Shown here piece after piece: positions 8,872-17,675 of a stretch of DNA of 64,000 nucleotides. Below the pieces are notes generated by a model, which had not been told where the DNA came from, made no database searches, and saw nothing but the letters and a program-made list of their open reading frames with translations. Each line of letters starts with the position of its first letter. Within the stretch, counting starts at the first letter, position 1. Origin of the DNA: Actinomadura sp. WMMA1423 (GTDB lineage Bacteria > Actinomycetota > Actinomycetes > Streptosporangiales > Streptosporangiaceae); contig NZ_CP041244.1 of assembly GCF_006547145.1 (NCBI RefSeq), positions 3,968,001 to 4,032,000 of the forward strand. The letters run 5' to 3'. Position numbers and translations under genes: made by a program.

Positions 8872-10064
8872 GCGCGCTCATGGGGGATCCTGGCAAGTCC
8901 GTCTACCTGCACGTCGGGGCGCCGACTGCCGAAGCGGACTTCCTGCACCGGGTGCTGTGGAGCAACCGGCGGCGACTGGGTGACGCCGGTGTCTGCTACC
9001 CGGTCGCCGGGCCGCAGGAGCACTTCGCGGCCGTGATGGACCTGCGCGAGACGAGCTGGGGCGGCCACCGCGACCCGGACTGGGACGGCGCGTGGGAACG
9101 CGTCGTGCGGCGCGCCCACGACTGGGACGGCCCCACGGTCGTCTTCTCCCAGGCCCTGCTCGGCGGAGCGACCGAGCAGCAGGTCGAGCGGGCGGTGGAG
9201 GCGCTGAAGCCGGCCCAGGTGCACGTGGTCCTCGCCACCCGCGACCTGGGATGGCAGCTGATCCTCGACTGGCAGGAGCAGATCCGGCACGCGCACACCG
9301 TCACGTTCGAGCGCTTCGTCGACGACCTCGTCGAACTCGGTGCCGAGGCTCCGGAGCCGTACGGGGAGATGTTCTGGGGCCTGCACGACCCGGTGCGGGT
9401 GCTGCGGACCTGGGAGTCGGCGGTGCCGGCGGACCGCGTCCACGTCCTCACGGTCCCGCCGCCCGGCGGCCGCGCCGCCGTGATGTGGGACAGGTTCCGG
9501 GCTCTGGTCGGTGTCGGGGACGAGGTGTGCGACCTCGGCGGGATCCACGGCGACGAGCCGATGCCGGCGGTCGAGGCGGAGCTGCTCCGCCGGCTGAACG
9601 GCAGGCTCGGCCCGGCGCTCGGCGGCGACTACGAGCGCATGGTGCAGGAGTACCTCGTCGGGCACGGCAGGTCCGGCGGAGCCGGCGGCGGCGCCCGGAT
9701 GGGGCTGCCCGCGCGGCACGCCGAGTGGGCGGCTCAGCGGACCCGCGAGCTGGCCCGGTCGCTGCGCGCCGCCGGCTACGACGTGGCCGGCGACCTCGAC
9801 GAGCTGACGACCTCCCGCGCGCCGGAGGCCGCGATGCTGCCCGGCGAGGTCCCGGAGGAGCTGATCGCGACCGCGTCCGTCGACGTGGTGGCGCGCCTCC
9901 TGGGCGAGTTGTCGCTGGCGCGCGAGCGCGTCGGGCTCGCCCACCTGCACAGCGAGATGGCGGGCGTCCGCGAGAACCTGGAGCGGCTCATGGAGACCGC
10001 CGCCTCGCCTCCGCCCGCGCTGCAGCGCGCCGCGCGGCGGGCCGCGGGCAGGCGCAACCCGTGA
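8868..10064 (+). CDS. Sulfotransferase paralogue with degenerate PAPS loop
   Basis: 398 residues, clearly homologous along its length to the gene before it. It shares YLHVGA, FLHRVLW, LATRDLGWQLILDWQEQIR, MFWGLHDPVRVL and the AAGYDV segment. The phosphosulfate-binding KSGTT of the first copy is replaced by APTAEADF (residues 18-25), so the Lys, Gly and Thr residues that hold PAPS are gone. It may be a non-catalytic partner, a carrier for acceptor glycan, or an enzyme using another donor. It starts at GTG 8868 in a GTGA overlap, and its own stop overlaps the next start the same way, so the three genes form one transcription unit. Function otherwise unknown. Confidence 0.75.
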   Translation: MSALMGDPGKSVYLHVGAPTAEADFLHRVLWSNRRRLGDAGVCYPVAGPQEHFAAVMDLRETSWGGHRDPDWDGAWERVVRRAHDWDGPTVVFSQALLGGATEQQVERAVEALKPAQVHVVLATRDLGWQLILDWQEQIRHAHTVTFERFVDDLVELGAEAPEPYGEMFWGLHDPVRVLRTWESAVPADRVHVLTVPPPGGRAAVMWDRFRALVGVGDEVCDLGGIHGDEPMPAVEAELLRRLNGRLGPALGGDYERMVQEYLVGHGRSGGAGGGARMGLPARHAEWAAQRTRELARSLRAAGYDVAGDLDELTTSRAPEAAMLPGEVPEELIATASVDVVARLLGELSLARERVGLAHLHSEMAGVRENLERLMETAASPPPALQRAARRAAGRRNP

Positions 10065-11095
10065 ACCGCGCCCCGGGGTGTCGCCGCGGACCGTCCGTCA
10101 CCGCGGTCATCGTCACCTACGATCGGCGCGACCTCCTCGACGAGGCCCTGACCGCGCTCGGAGCGCAGACGCGCCCCCCCGACCGGATCACCGTGGTCGA
10201 CAACGCGTCCGCCGACGGCACGGCCGCGATGGTCGCCGAACGGTTCCCCGGCGTGGACCTGCTCGCCCTGTCCCGCAACATCGGCGGCGCCGGCGGGTTC
10301 AGCGCGGGCATGGCCCGGGCGCTGGACGGCGGCGCCGACCTGCTCTGGCTGCTGGACGACGACACCGTCCCCGAGCAGGAGGCCCTCGAAGCCCTGCTGG
10401 AGGCGCGGGAGAGGGCCTCGGACCCGCAGGACGGCCCGCCCGCCCTCGTGGCGAGCAAGGTCGTCTGGACCGACGGCCGGGACCATCCGATGAACACCCC
10501 CCGCCCCAAGCCGCGGGCGACGGCCGCGGAGACGCGGCTCGCGCGCGCGGCGGGCTGCGTTCCGGTCCGGTCCGCCTCGTTCGTGTCCGTACTGGTCGAC
10601 GCCGCCGCGGTGCGCGAGCGCGGGTTGCCGGTCGCCGACTACTTCCTCTGGAACGACGACTTCGAGTTCACGACGCGGCTGCTGCGCGGGCGGCACGGGC
10701 TGCTCTGTCCGGCGAGCGTGGTGGTGCACAAGACGCGGGAGTTCGGCGGAACGGAGACCGACCCGGGCGACCGCTTCTTCTACGAGGTGCGCAACAAGAT
10801 CTGGCTGTTCACCGGGAGCCGGGGGCTCGCCCCGCTGGAACGCGTCCTGTACGCGGGGTCGACGGCGCGGCGCTGGGCCCGCACGTTCGCCGGATCCTCC
10901 GACCGCACCGTGCTGCGCCGCGCCCTGGTCCGCGGCACCAGAGACGGCCTGCTCACCCGTCCAAGGCCGACCGCCGAGATCCTGCGGGAGGTCGGAATCC
11001 CGCAGGGACCCGGGGGGCCCCGCCGGGAGCGGGGCCGAGCCGCCTCCCGACGGCCGAGCCCATGGTCGCGAGGCCCCTACCGCAGCTCCAGGTAG
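10061..11095 (+). CDS. Glycosyltransferase family 2, GlfT1-like
   Basis: 344 residues from GTG 10061 (GTGA overlap with the preceding stop). The GT-A fold is visible: VTAVIVTYDRRDLL at the start, VVDNASADGT, then LSRNIGGAGGFSAGM and WLLDDDTVPE with DDD at 99-101. The RN-GGAGGF plus W-DDD combination is shared with mycobacterial GlfT1, which adds the first galactofuranose residues to the rhamnosyl linker. A later NDDFEFTTRLL motif is the usual acceptor-side element. With glf and the GlfT2-like gene 3 kb away, a galactan-initiating role is likely; rhamnosyl transfer is the main alternative. The gene ends convergently, overlapping the GH43 gene by 19 bp. Confidence 0.82.
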   Translation: MNRAPGCRRGPSVTAVIVTYDRRDLLDEALTALGAQTRPPDRITVVDNASADGTAAMVAERFPGVDLLALSRNIGGAGGFSAGMARALDGGADLLWLLDDDTVPEQEALEALLEARERASDPQDGPPALVASKVVWTDGRDHPMNTPRPKPRATAAETRLARAAGCVPVRSASFVSVLVDAAAVRERGLPVADYFLWNDDFEFTTRLLRGRHGLLCPASVVVHKTREFGGTETDPGDRFFYEVRNKIWLFTGSRGLAPLERVLYAGSTARRWARTFAGSSDRTVLRRALVRGTRDGLLTRPRPTAEILREVGIPQGPGGPRRERGRAASRRPSPWSRGPYRSSR

Positions 11096-12561
11096 TCGAC
11101 CTGCCCCTGACCGTCCAGGCGGCGCAGCCCGATCGTGTTCCAGCCCGCGGCCAGCTCCACCGAGGCGGTGACGGAGGCCCAGTCGGCGCCCTTCGTGGCG
11201 CGCAGGCGCACGGACGTCGCGGCGTAGCCGTTCACCGCCAGCTCCAGGTCGGAGTCGCGGCCCGAGCGGTTGGCATACCGGACGAGCACCGCGTACCGGC
11301 CCGCGGCGGGCGCGAACACGGGCACCTCGGCGCGGCATCCCTCGCGGGCGAAGGGGCCGACCGCCGATCCGCCGGACGCGTTGGGCCGCGCCAGCACCGA
11401 GACGCAGCCGTTCAGCCGCCCCCGCTCCGCCTCGTAACGGACGGGGACGCCCCGGACGGCCGGGCGTGCCCCGTCCCAGCCGAGCCGGGCGACGTACATG
11501 CCCCGGGTGACCTTGGAGCCGCCCCGGTAATCGAGGATGCCGTGGAAGACGAGGTAGTCGCCGGTCTCGTCGCCGAACACGTCCGCGCTGCCCGGCCCCT
11601 CGACCTTCCCTCCGTACAGCGCGGTGGACTGGACGGGCCCGCTCTTGGTGTACGGCCCCTCGATCGAGGAGGCCACGGCGTAGCGCGTCTGGTAGTCGGA
11701 CTTGAAGTACCAGCCCGCCGAGTACAGCAGCACGTACTTCCCGCCCCGCCGGACCAGGTCGGGGGCCTCCACCAGGACGGGCTCGTCCGCCGCGCGCCCC
11801 ATGATCTGCTTCGGCGCGCCGGCCAGGCGCAGCCCGTCCGGGCTCAGTCTGACCAGGTGGATCGCCGCCGTCTCACGGTCGTCGCTCTTGTAGAGCAGGT
11901 AGCGGGTGCCGTCATGCTCGATGTAGGACGCCGGGTCGATCGCGCCGCCGAGTTCCAGCGGGCAGACCAGCGGTCCGCCCTCCTGCGGGACGAACGGGCC
12001 CGCGGGCCCGGACGCGGTCGCGACCCCGATGCACTGCTCGTCGCCGTCCTTGCGGCGCGCGGAGAAGTACAGGACGTAGGAACGCGACCCCTCGCGCGGC
12101 GGGACGACCTCGGGCGCCCAGGTCCAGCCTCCGGTGGCCCACGCCGGGAGCCGGGCCAGGCCGTCGCCGGGCACCTGCCGCCAGGGCCCGGTCGGCGAGG
12201 GGGCCGTCGCGACGGGCATCGTCGCGTCCGCGTTGTTGGTGCCGTACGCGAAGTACGTCCCCGCCACCTTGATCACGGTCGGGTCGGCGAACGAACCGTC
12301 GATCACCGGTTCGGCGGGCGCGTAGCCGGGCGGGTCGATCGCCGCCGGGGAGCCCGCGGGACTCGGCGGCGGAGCACCCGCGGACGCGGACGCGCCCGAC
12401 CCGGCCGGGCCGCCGGAGGGGCGAACGCCGGGGCCGCCGGCCGCGGGGGACAGGGACACGGCCAGCCAGACGACCAGCGCGACCAGGGCGCTGATCGCGG
12501 CCCCCGCGACCAGCGGCAGCAGCGGTGCGAGCGCCCGCGGGTCACGGTTCGTCCACCTCAT
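11077..12561 (-). CDS. Membrane-anchored glycoside hydrolase family 43 protein with C-terminal CBM
   Basis: 494 residues from ATG 12561 (GGGG 6 bases upstream; ATG 12576 is also possible). One N-terminal hydrophobic segment (VAGAAISALVALVVWLAVSL) is followed by a Pro/Ser/Gly linker and a five-bladed GH43 propeller. Blade motifs seen are DGSFADPTVIKVAGTYFAYG with the catalytic-base Asp, GAIDPASYIEHDGTRYLLY, VEAPDLVRRGGKYVLLYSA and VEGPGSADVFG. The last approximately 125 residues (RYEAERGRLNGC to DYLELR) look like a CBM6/CBM35-type module. GH43 enzymes cut arabinans, xylans and galactans, so trimming of the neighbouring surface glycan is plausible. It is divergent from the sulfatase gene with the start regions overlapping. 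Confidence 0.85.
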   Translation of the reverse strand: MRWTNRDPRALAPLLPLVAGAAISALVALVVWLAVSLSPAAGGPGVRPSGGPAGSGASASAGAPPPSPAGSPAAIDPPGYAPAEPVIDGSFADPTVIKVAGTYFAYGTNNADATMPVATAPSPTGPWRQVPGDGLARLPAWATGGWTWAPEVVPPREGSRSYVLYFSARRKDGDEQCIGVATASGPAGPFVPQEGGPLVCPLELGGAIDPASYIEHDGTRYLLYKSDDRETAAIHLVRLSPDGLRLAGAPKQIMGRAADEPVLVEAPDLVRRGGKYVLLYSAGWYFKSDYQTRYAVASSIEGPYTKSGPVQSTALYGGKVEGPGSADVFGDETGDYLVFHGILDYRGGSKVTRGMYVARLGWDGARPAVRGVPVRYEAERGRLNGCVSVLARPNASGGSAVGPFAREGCRAEVPVFAPAAGRYAVLVRYANRSGRDSDLELAVNGYAATSVRLRATKGADWASVTASVELAAGWNTIGLRRLDGQGQVDYLELR

Positions 12562-12712
12562 GGCACCCCGCATCATGCCAACAACCGCGGCCGGACGGCC
12601 AACGGTCCTCGAATGCGCGAACGGCGTCCGGATCGTTACGCTTGCCCGGCCACCCGTCGCGGAGGGGGCTCCCCGCCGCGCTGGGACACTCGGCGCGAAG
12701 GAGGCACGGACG

Positions 12713-14206
12713 TTGTTCCGGCATCGGCGGCTCGCGGCCGTGACGTGCCTGATCGCCGCCCTCGGGCTGAGCGGGTGCCTCTCCCGGCCGGTCGAGCGTT
12801 CCGCGCCGAAGCAGGCGAAGGTCCCGAAGCGGCCGAACATCGTCTTCGTGCTCACCGACGACCTGTCGTGGAACCTCGTCGCGCACATGCCTCAGGTGCA
12901 GCGGATGCAGCGGGAGGGGCTCACGTTCGAGAACTTCATCGTGGCGGACTCGCTCTGCTGCACCTCCCGCGCCACGATCTTCACCGGCCGGTACCCGCAC
13001 AACACCGGCGTCCGCACGAACTTCCCGCCCGACGGCGGCTACGACGTCTTCAAGGACAAGGGCGGCGAGCAGGCGTCGTTCGCCCCGTCCCTGCAGAAGG
13101 CCGGATATCGGACGGCGCTGCTCGGCAAGTACCTGAACGGCTACCAGCCCAACGACACCCAGGGCGACACGAAACCGTACGTGCCGCCGGGGTGGAGCGA
13201 GTGGCACGTCAACGGCAACGGCTATCCCGAGTACGCCTACAACCTGAACGAGAACGGGCGCCTCGTCCACTACGGCACCCGGCCGGAGGACTACCTGACG
13301 GACGTGCTGGCGAACAAGGGCGTCGAGTTCGTCAAGCGGTCCGGGGCCTCCGGGCAGCCGTTCTTCATGGAGATCGCGACGTTCGCGCCGCACGGCCCGT
13401 TCGTCCCCGCGCCGCGCCACGCCACGCTGTTCGGCGGCTTGACCGCGCCCCGGCCGCCGTCGTTCAACGAGGCCGACATCCGCGACAAGCCCTCCTGGCT
13501 GCGGTCCCACCCCGGACTGCGGCCGCCCGCGATCCGCCGCATCGACGAGGGCTTCCGCGCCCGGGTCCGGATGGTGCAGTCGGTCGACGAGATGATCGGC
13601 CGCCTCCGGACGGTGCTGAGGGAGCGCGGCCTCGACCGCGACACCTACCTGGTGTTCGGCTCCGACAACGGCTTCCACATGGGCGAGCACCGGCTGGCGG
13701 GCGGGAAGATGACCGCCTTCGACACCGACATCCGGGTGCCGTACGTGGTCGTCGGGCCCGCGGTCCCCGCCGGGCGCCGCGTCCGCGAGATCACGCAGAA
13801 CACGGACCTGGCCCCGACGTTCCAGGAACTGGCCGGCGTGCGCCCTCCCCCCACGACCGACGGCCGGTCGCTCGCCCCCTTCCTGCGCGGCGCCGCTCCC
13901 GCGGGCTGGCGCGAGTCCGCGCTGGTCGAGCACGTCAAGCCGCCGCCGTCCCCGCAGGACCCCGATCGGCAGGACTCCGGCCGCGGCGCACCCGACACCT
14001 ACAACGCGATCCGCACCGACGACATGCTCTACGTGGAGTACTCCGGCGGGGAGTCCGAGTACTACGACCGGGTCCGCGATCCCCACGAGCTGAACAACAT
14101 CGCCGCCGGGCTGCCGGACCAGCGGCGCCGCCACCTGTCCGACCTCCTGTACGCGCTGACCCACTGCACGGGCTCCGGCTGCGCCCCCGCAGGCCGGAGC
14201 CGGTGA
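12713..14206 (+). CDS. Sulfatase lipoprotein (alkaline phosphatase superfamily)
   Basis: 497 residues from TTG 12713, chosen for the GAAGGAGG eight bases upstream and because a lipoprotein signal follows at once (lipobox LSGC, Cys22). Sulfatase motifs are VLTDDLSWN (metal Asp49/50), SLCCTSRATIFTG with Cys82 in the formylglycine position of a CxTSR variant, a GRYPHNTGV segment, and FGSDNGFHMGEHR (Asp-Asn metal ligands). It would hydrolyse sulfate esters outside the membrane once a formylglycine-generating enzyme has acted; none is in the window. Its substrate may be the sulfated glycan implied by the two sulfotransferase genes. It is N-acetylglucosamine-6-sulfatase-like in overall layout, but the substrate is not shown. 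Confidence 0.85.
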   Translation: MFRHRRLAAVTCLIAALGLSGCLSRPVERSAPKQAKVPKRPNIVFVLTDDLSWNLVAHMPQVQRMQREGLTFENFIVADSLCCTSRATIFTGRYPHNTGVRTNFPPDGGYDVFKDKGGEQASFAPSLQKAGYRTALLGKYLNGYQPNDTQGDTKPYVPPGWSEWHVNGNGYPEYAYNLNENGRLVHYGTRPEDYLTDVLANKGVEFVKRSGASGQPFFMEIATFAPHGPFVPAPRHATLFGGLTAPRPPSFNEADIRDKPSWLRSHPGLRPPAIRRIDEGFRARVRMVQSVDEMIGRLRTVLRERGLDRDTYLVFGSDNGFHMGEHRLAGGKMTAFDTDIRVPYVVVGPAVPAGRRVREITQNTDLAPTFQELAGVRPPPTTDGRSLAPFLRGAAPAGWRESALVEHVKPPPSPQDPDRQDSGRGAPDTYNAIRTDDMLYVEYSGGESEYYDRVRDPHELNNIAAGLPDQRRRHLSDLLYALTHCTGSGCAPAGRSR

Positions 14207-14311
14207 CGAAGTTCCGCCCTTTATGCGCCGCTATCATCGCTGACGACTGCGGCCGTGCCAGGGCGATGTGCAGGGTGAGACGTGCAGAGTGACCGGAAGC
14301 TGGGAGACGGT

Positions 14312-17300
14312 GTGACCCCTACCGGAAAGCCGGAGGACGACCACGAGGGTGAGCGTCCCGAATCCGGGGAGCCGACGCGGACACCTCCCCCGCCGTTCTG
14401 GCTGGACGACCAGGACTCCTCGTCCGGCCTGCTGCTCCCCGCGGACGATCTGGAAGACGATCCCGAGGACGACCCCGAGGACGATCCCGAGGACGATGGG
14501 CCCTCGGACTTCCCGCAGGACGACCCGGAGACGGACATGGCGGACCGCACCGTCATGGACCCCCACTTCAACCAGACGTTGATCCTGCCGAGGCGGCAGA
14601 AGTCCGCGGCGGACCAGCCCGCGGAGACCGCCGGAGAGCGCGGCGGCGAGGAGGCGTCCCCGCCCGTCCACCCCGCTCCCGTCGCGTACCCCCCGGCCAC
14701 GTCCAGCGACGCGCCCGCGCCGGCCTCCTCCCCGTACGGGCAGGACATGGCGGAGGTCACGAGAACGGAGATCCAGCTCCCGCCCTCCTCGTCCAAGGAG
14801 GACGAGGCGGAGGTGACGAGAACGGAGTTCCCCACCCAGCCGCCTCCCTCCTACGGGCAGGACGCGGGGGACGTCACGAGGATCGAGTTCCCCACCCAGC
14901 CGCCTCCCTCCTACGGGGAGGACGACATGGCGGACGTCACCCGGATCGAGAAGCTGCCGCCCGTCCCCCCGCAGGCCGCGCATCCTCAGCCCGCGCACCC
15001 TCAGGCCGCGCACCCTCAGCCCGCACCCCCGCAGCCGCCCGCGCCCTCGCAGAGCCCCCCGGCCCACGAGCCGTTCCCGTGGGCGCAGCAGATCCCCGGC
15101 AGCCCCGCGCACCCGGCCCCCGAGCCGTTCCCCTACGCGCAGGAGATCCCGGGAACGCAGGCTCCCCCGGCCCCGCAGCCCCCTGCGGGCGCGGAGCCGT
15201 TCCCGTGGGCGCAGCAGATCCCGGGAACGCCGCCCCCCGGCCCGCAGGCCGTCCATCCGGCGGCGCCCCCGCCGGCGATCGAGGAGCCGTGGCGGACCGG
15301 AGGGCCGCACGGCCCGAAGGGGCGCCGAAGGAGCCTCAAGAAGCCGCTGCTCATCGGCGCGGGCGTGCTCGCCGCCGCGGCGCTGGTCGCCGCGGGTGTG
15401 CTCGTGGTGCCCGGCCTGATCGACGGCGACGATGACGGCGGCGCCGCGGGCGCCAAGCTCGCCGGCGCGCTGTTCCCGGTGGACGCCGCGGCCCGCACCG
15501 ACGGCCGCGACCAGCAGATCACAGGCGTCGCGGCGCGCGGCTCGACGGTGGTCGCGGTCGGCGCGGAGACGGACCCGCAGGACTCCCGCGGCCTGTTCCT
15601 GGTCTCCGGCGACGGCGGGCGCACCTTCCGGTCGGTCGACCAGCAGGACACCGACGGCGGCATCGCGCCCCCCGGCGGGATCCCCGAGGCGGTCGGCGCG
15701 TCGCGCCGCGGCTGGGTCGCCGTCGGCAGCCGCGCCGACGGCGGCGGCGCCGTGTGGACCAGCAAGGACGGCAGGGAGTGGCGCCGCCAGCCCGACGCCG
15801 TCGGCGACGTCTTCGGCCCGCACGACCGGGTGACCCGGATCGTCGGCACGGGCGGCGGGTTCCTCGCCGTCGGCGAGAACTCCCCGAAGGGCGACTTCAG
15901 CGACGCGCGTCCGGCGGTGTGGCTGTCGAGCGACGGGCGCCGGTGGGAGGCGCGGGTCGGCGACCAGATCGGCCTTCAGGTCCGCAACGGCGGATTCTCC
16001 CTGGTCGAGGCCGCGGCGAGCGGCGAGGTGATCCTGCTGGAGGGACTCATCACGCCGGACTCGGGGAAGCCGGGCCCCTACCGGAAGGTCTGGCGTTCCG
16101 ACGACGCCGGCCGGACGTGGTCGACGTCCGAAGTGCCGGCGCCGAAGGGCAGCCGCGGGTTGATGATCGGTGGTGGAGGCGGGTCGGGCTTCCTCGCGAT
16201 CCGCGAGATGTCGGTGTCCGGAAAGGTGTTCGGCCAGGCCTTCAGGTCCGGGGACGGGAGGTCGTGGACCAGGACCGGGAAGCTGGAATCGTCCGGCTAC
16301 CAGCAGACGAGCGGGATCGTCTCCGGTGGTCAGGGCTTCACCGCCGTCGTCGTCCGGGGAAGCGACGTGCTGCTCGCGCGCAGCGCGGACGGCGCCGCGT
16401 GGAGGGCGGCGGGCTCGGCCGAGTCGAAGCCGGGCCGGGAGGTGCTGGGCGCCGCGGCGGCCGGCGGCCAGGCGGTGCTCGTCGGCCGCGAGCCCGGCGG
16501 CGGCGACCTGGACCCGATGCTCGGCGTGTGGGACGCGAGCGGCGCCGCGGTCCCCGTCGACCTCGCGAAGATCCCCGGCGCCGTCCGCCCCGACCACGCC
16601 GTGCGCTCCGTGGCCGCCGCGAACGGCCTGGCGGTCGCGGCGGGCAGCGCGAGCGGCGACGCCGCGGTCTGGACGTCGCAGGACGGCGCGTCCTGGAAGG
16701 CCGCGCAGGGCCTCGGCGCCGCGTTCACCCGGCCCGGGCCGCAGCGGCTGGAGGACGTCGCCGCCGGCGGTGCCGGGTGGCTGGCGGTCGGCTACGACCA
16801 GTCGGCGCCGCGCCACCCCCTCGTCGTCACCTCGAAGGACGGTGCGACCTGGCAGGCCGCCGACACCGCACCCGCGTTCGCGGCGAACAGGCAGGGCCCG
16901 CCCGTCACCTACGCCGCGGCTGCCGGCTCCTCCGGTTACGTCGTCGTCGGCACGCAGGGCTACTCGGTGGTGACCTGGTATTCGTCCGACCTCAAGAACT
17001 GGGCGCGGGGCGCCGGCGCGGACCCGGCCATGATGGCGGGGACCAAGACCGCGAGCCGCTGGATGCTGGACGTCGCGTCCGGGCCGTCCGGGTACGCCGC
17101 CGTAGGCGGCAGCAGGGACGGCAAGGGCAACCACCCATCGGTGTGGCTGTCGACGGACGGCAGGCGGTGGACGCTCCAGGAGCTCCCGCTCCCCGGTTCC
17201 GGGGTGATCGAAGGCCACCTCACCCACGTCGCCGCCAAGGGCACCACGCTCGTGGCGACCGGAGTCGCGGCCACCCCGAAGGGGCTCGACTGGCTCGGCT

Positions 17301-17629
17301 ACGTGTCCACCGACGCCGGCAGGACGTGGCGTCCTCTGGCGTCGCCGAGCGGAGACACGACCGTCACCGTCACCGCGCTGACCGCCACTCCGAAGGGCTT
17401 CGCCGCGACCGGCACCACCGGGCGCGCGGGTGCGACCGACGTGCTGTCGTGGACGTCCGCGGACGGCTCGTCCTGGCAGGCCTCCACACCCGGCGGCACC
17501 GGCCTCGGCGGCGTCGGCGACCAGGAGATCACCGGCCTCGCCGCGCTCGGGGACACGCTGCTCGGGGTGGGCCGCAGCGCCGACTCGAACGGCGGCCAGC
17601 CCGTCCTGTGGAGCCGCCCGGTGCCGTGA
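14312..17629 (+). CDS. One-pass membrane protein: phospho-Thr-like motif array inside, Asp-box beta-propeller outside
   Basis: About 1,105 residues from GTG 14312 (GGGAG five bases upstream; GTG 14282 is an alternative). Residues 1-344 are acidic and Pro-rich. They contain DDPE repeats and four copies of a V-T-R-[TI]-E motif with Thr at about 150, 169, 189 and 210. A single membrane segment (LIGAGVLAAAALVAAGVLVV) spans about 345-368. The rest contains about ten Asp-boxes of S-x-D-G-x-x-W type (for example TSKDGREW, LSSDGRRW, TSQDGASW), as in sialidase-like or BNR propellers; I see no sialidase catalytic set. I infer a sensor or binding protein with a cytoplasmic tail suited to Ser/Thr kinase and FHA readout. 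Function unknown. Confidence 0.75.
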   Translation: MTPTGKPEDDHEGERPESGEPTRTPPPPFWLDDQDSSSGLLLPADDLEDDPEDDPEDDPEDDGPSDFPQDDPETDMADRTVMDPHFNQTLILPRRQKSAADQPAETAGERGGEEASPPVHPAPVAYPPATSSDAPAPASSPYGQDMAEVTRTEIQLPPSSSKEDEAEVTRTEFPTQPPPSYGQDAGDVTRIEFPTQPPPSYGEDDMADVTRIEKLPPVPPQAAHPQPAHPQAAHPQPAPPQPPAPSQSPPAHEPFPWAQQIPGSPAHPAPEPFPYAQEIPGTQAPPAPQPPAGAEPFPWAQQIPGTPPPGPQAVHPAAPPPAIEEPWRTGGPHGPKGRRRSLKKPLLIGAGVLAAAALVAAGVLVVPGLIDGDDDGGAAGAKLAGALFPVDAAARTDGRDQQITGVAARGSTVVAVGAETDPQDSRGLFLVSGDGGRTFRSVDQQDTDGGIAPPGGIPEAVGASRRGWVAVGSRADGGGAVWTSKDGREWRRQPDAVGDVFGPHDRVTRIVGTGGGFLAVGENSPKGDFSDARPAVWLSSDGRRWEARVGDQIGLQVRNGGFSLVEAAASGEVILLEGLITPDSGKPGPYRKVWRSDDAGRTWSTSEVPAPKGSRGLMIGGGGGSGFLAIREMSVSGKVFGQAFRSGDGRSWTRTGKLESSGYQQTSGIVSGGQGFTAVVVRGSDVLLARSADGAAWRAAGSAESKPGREVLGAAAAGGQAVLVGREPGGGDLDPMLGVWDASGAAVPVDLAKIPGAVRPDHAVRSVAAANGLAVAAGSASGDAAVWTSQDGASWKAAQGLGAAFTRPGPQRLEDVAAGGAGWLAVGYDQSAPRHPLVVTSKDGATWQAADTAPAFAANRQGPPVTYAAAAGSSGYVVVGTQGYSVVTWYSSDLKNWARGAGADPAMMAGTKTASRWMLDVASGPSGYAAVGGSRDGKGNHPSVWLSTDGRRWTLQELPLPGSGVIEGHLTHVAAKGTTLVATGVAATPKGLDWLGYVSTDAGRTWRPLASPSGDTTVTVTALTATPKGFAATGTTGRAGATDVLSWTSADGSSWQASTPGGTGLGGVGDQEITGLAALGDTLLGVGRSADSNGGQPVLWSRPVP

Positions 17630-17675
17630 CCGCGCCCTGACCCGGCGCGTGCGGTGAACCCGCGCCGCCCCGCGG

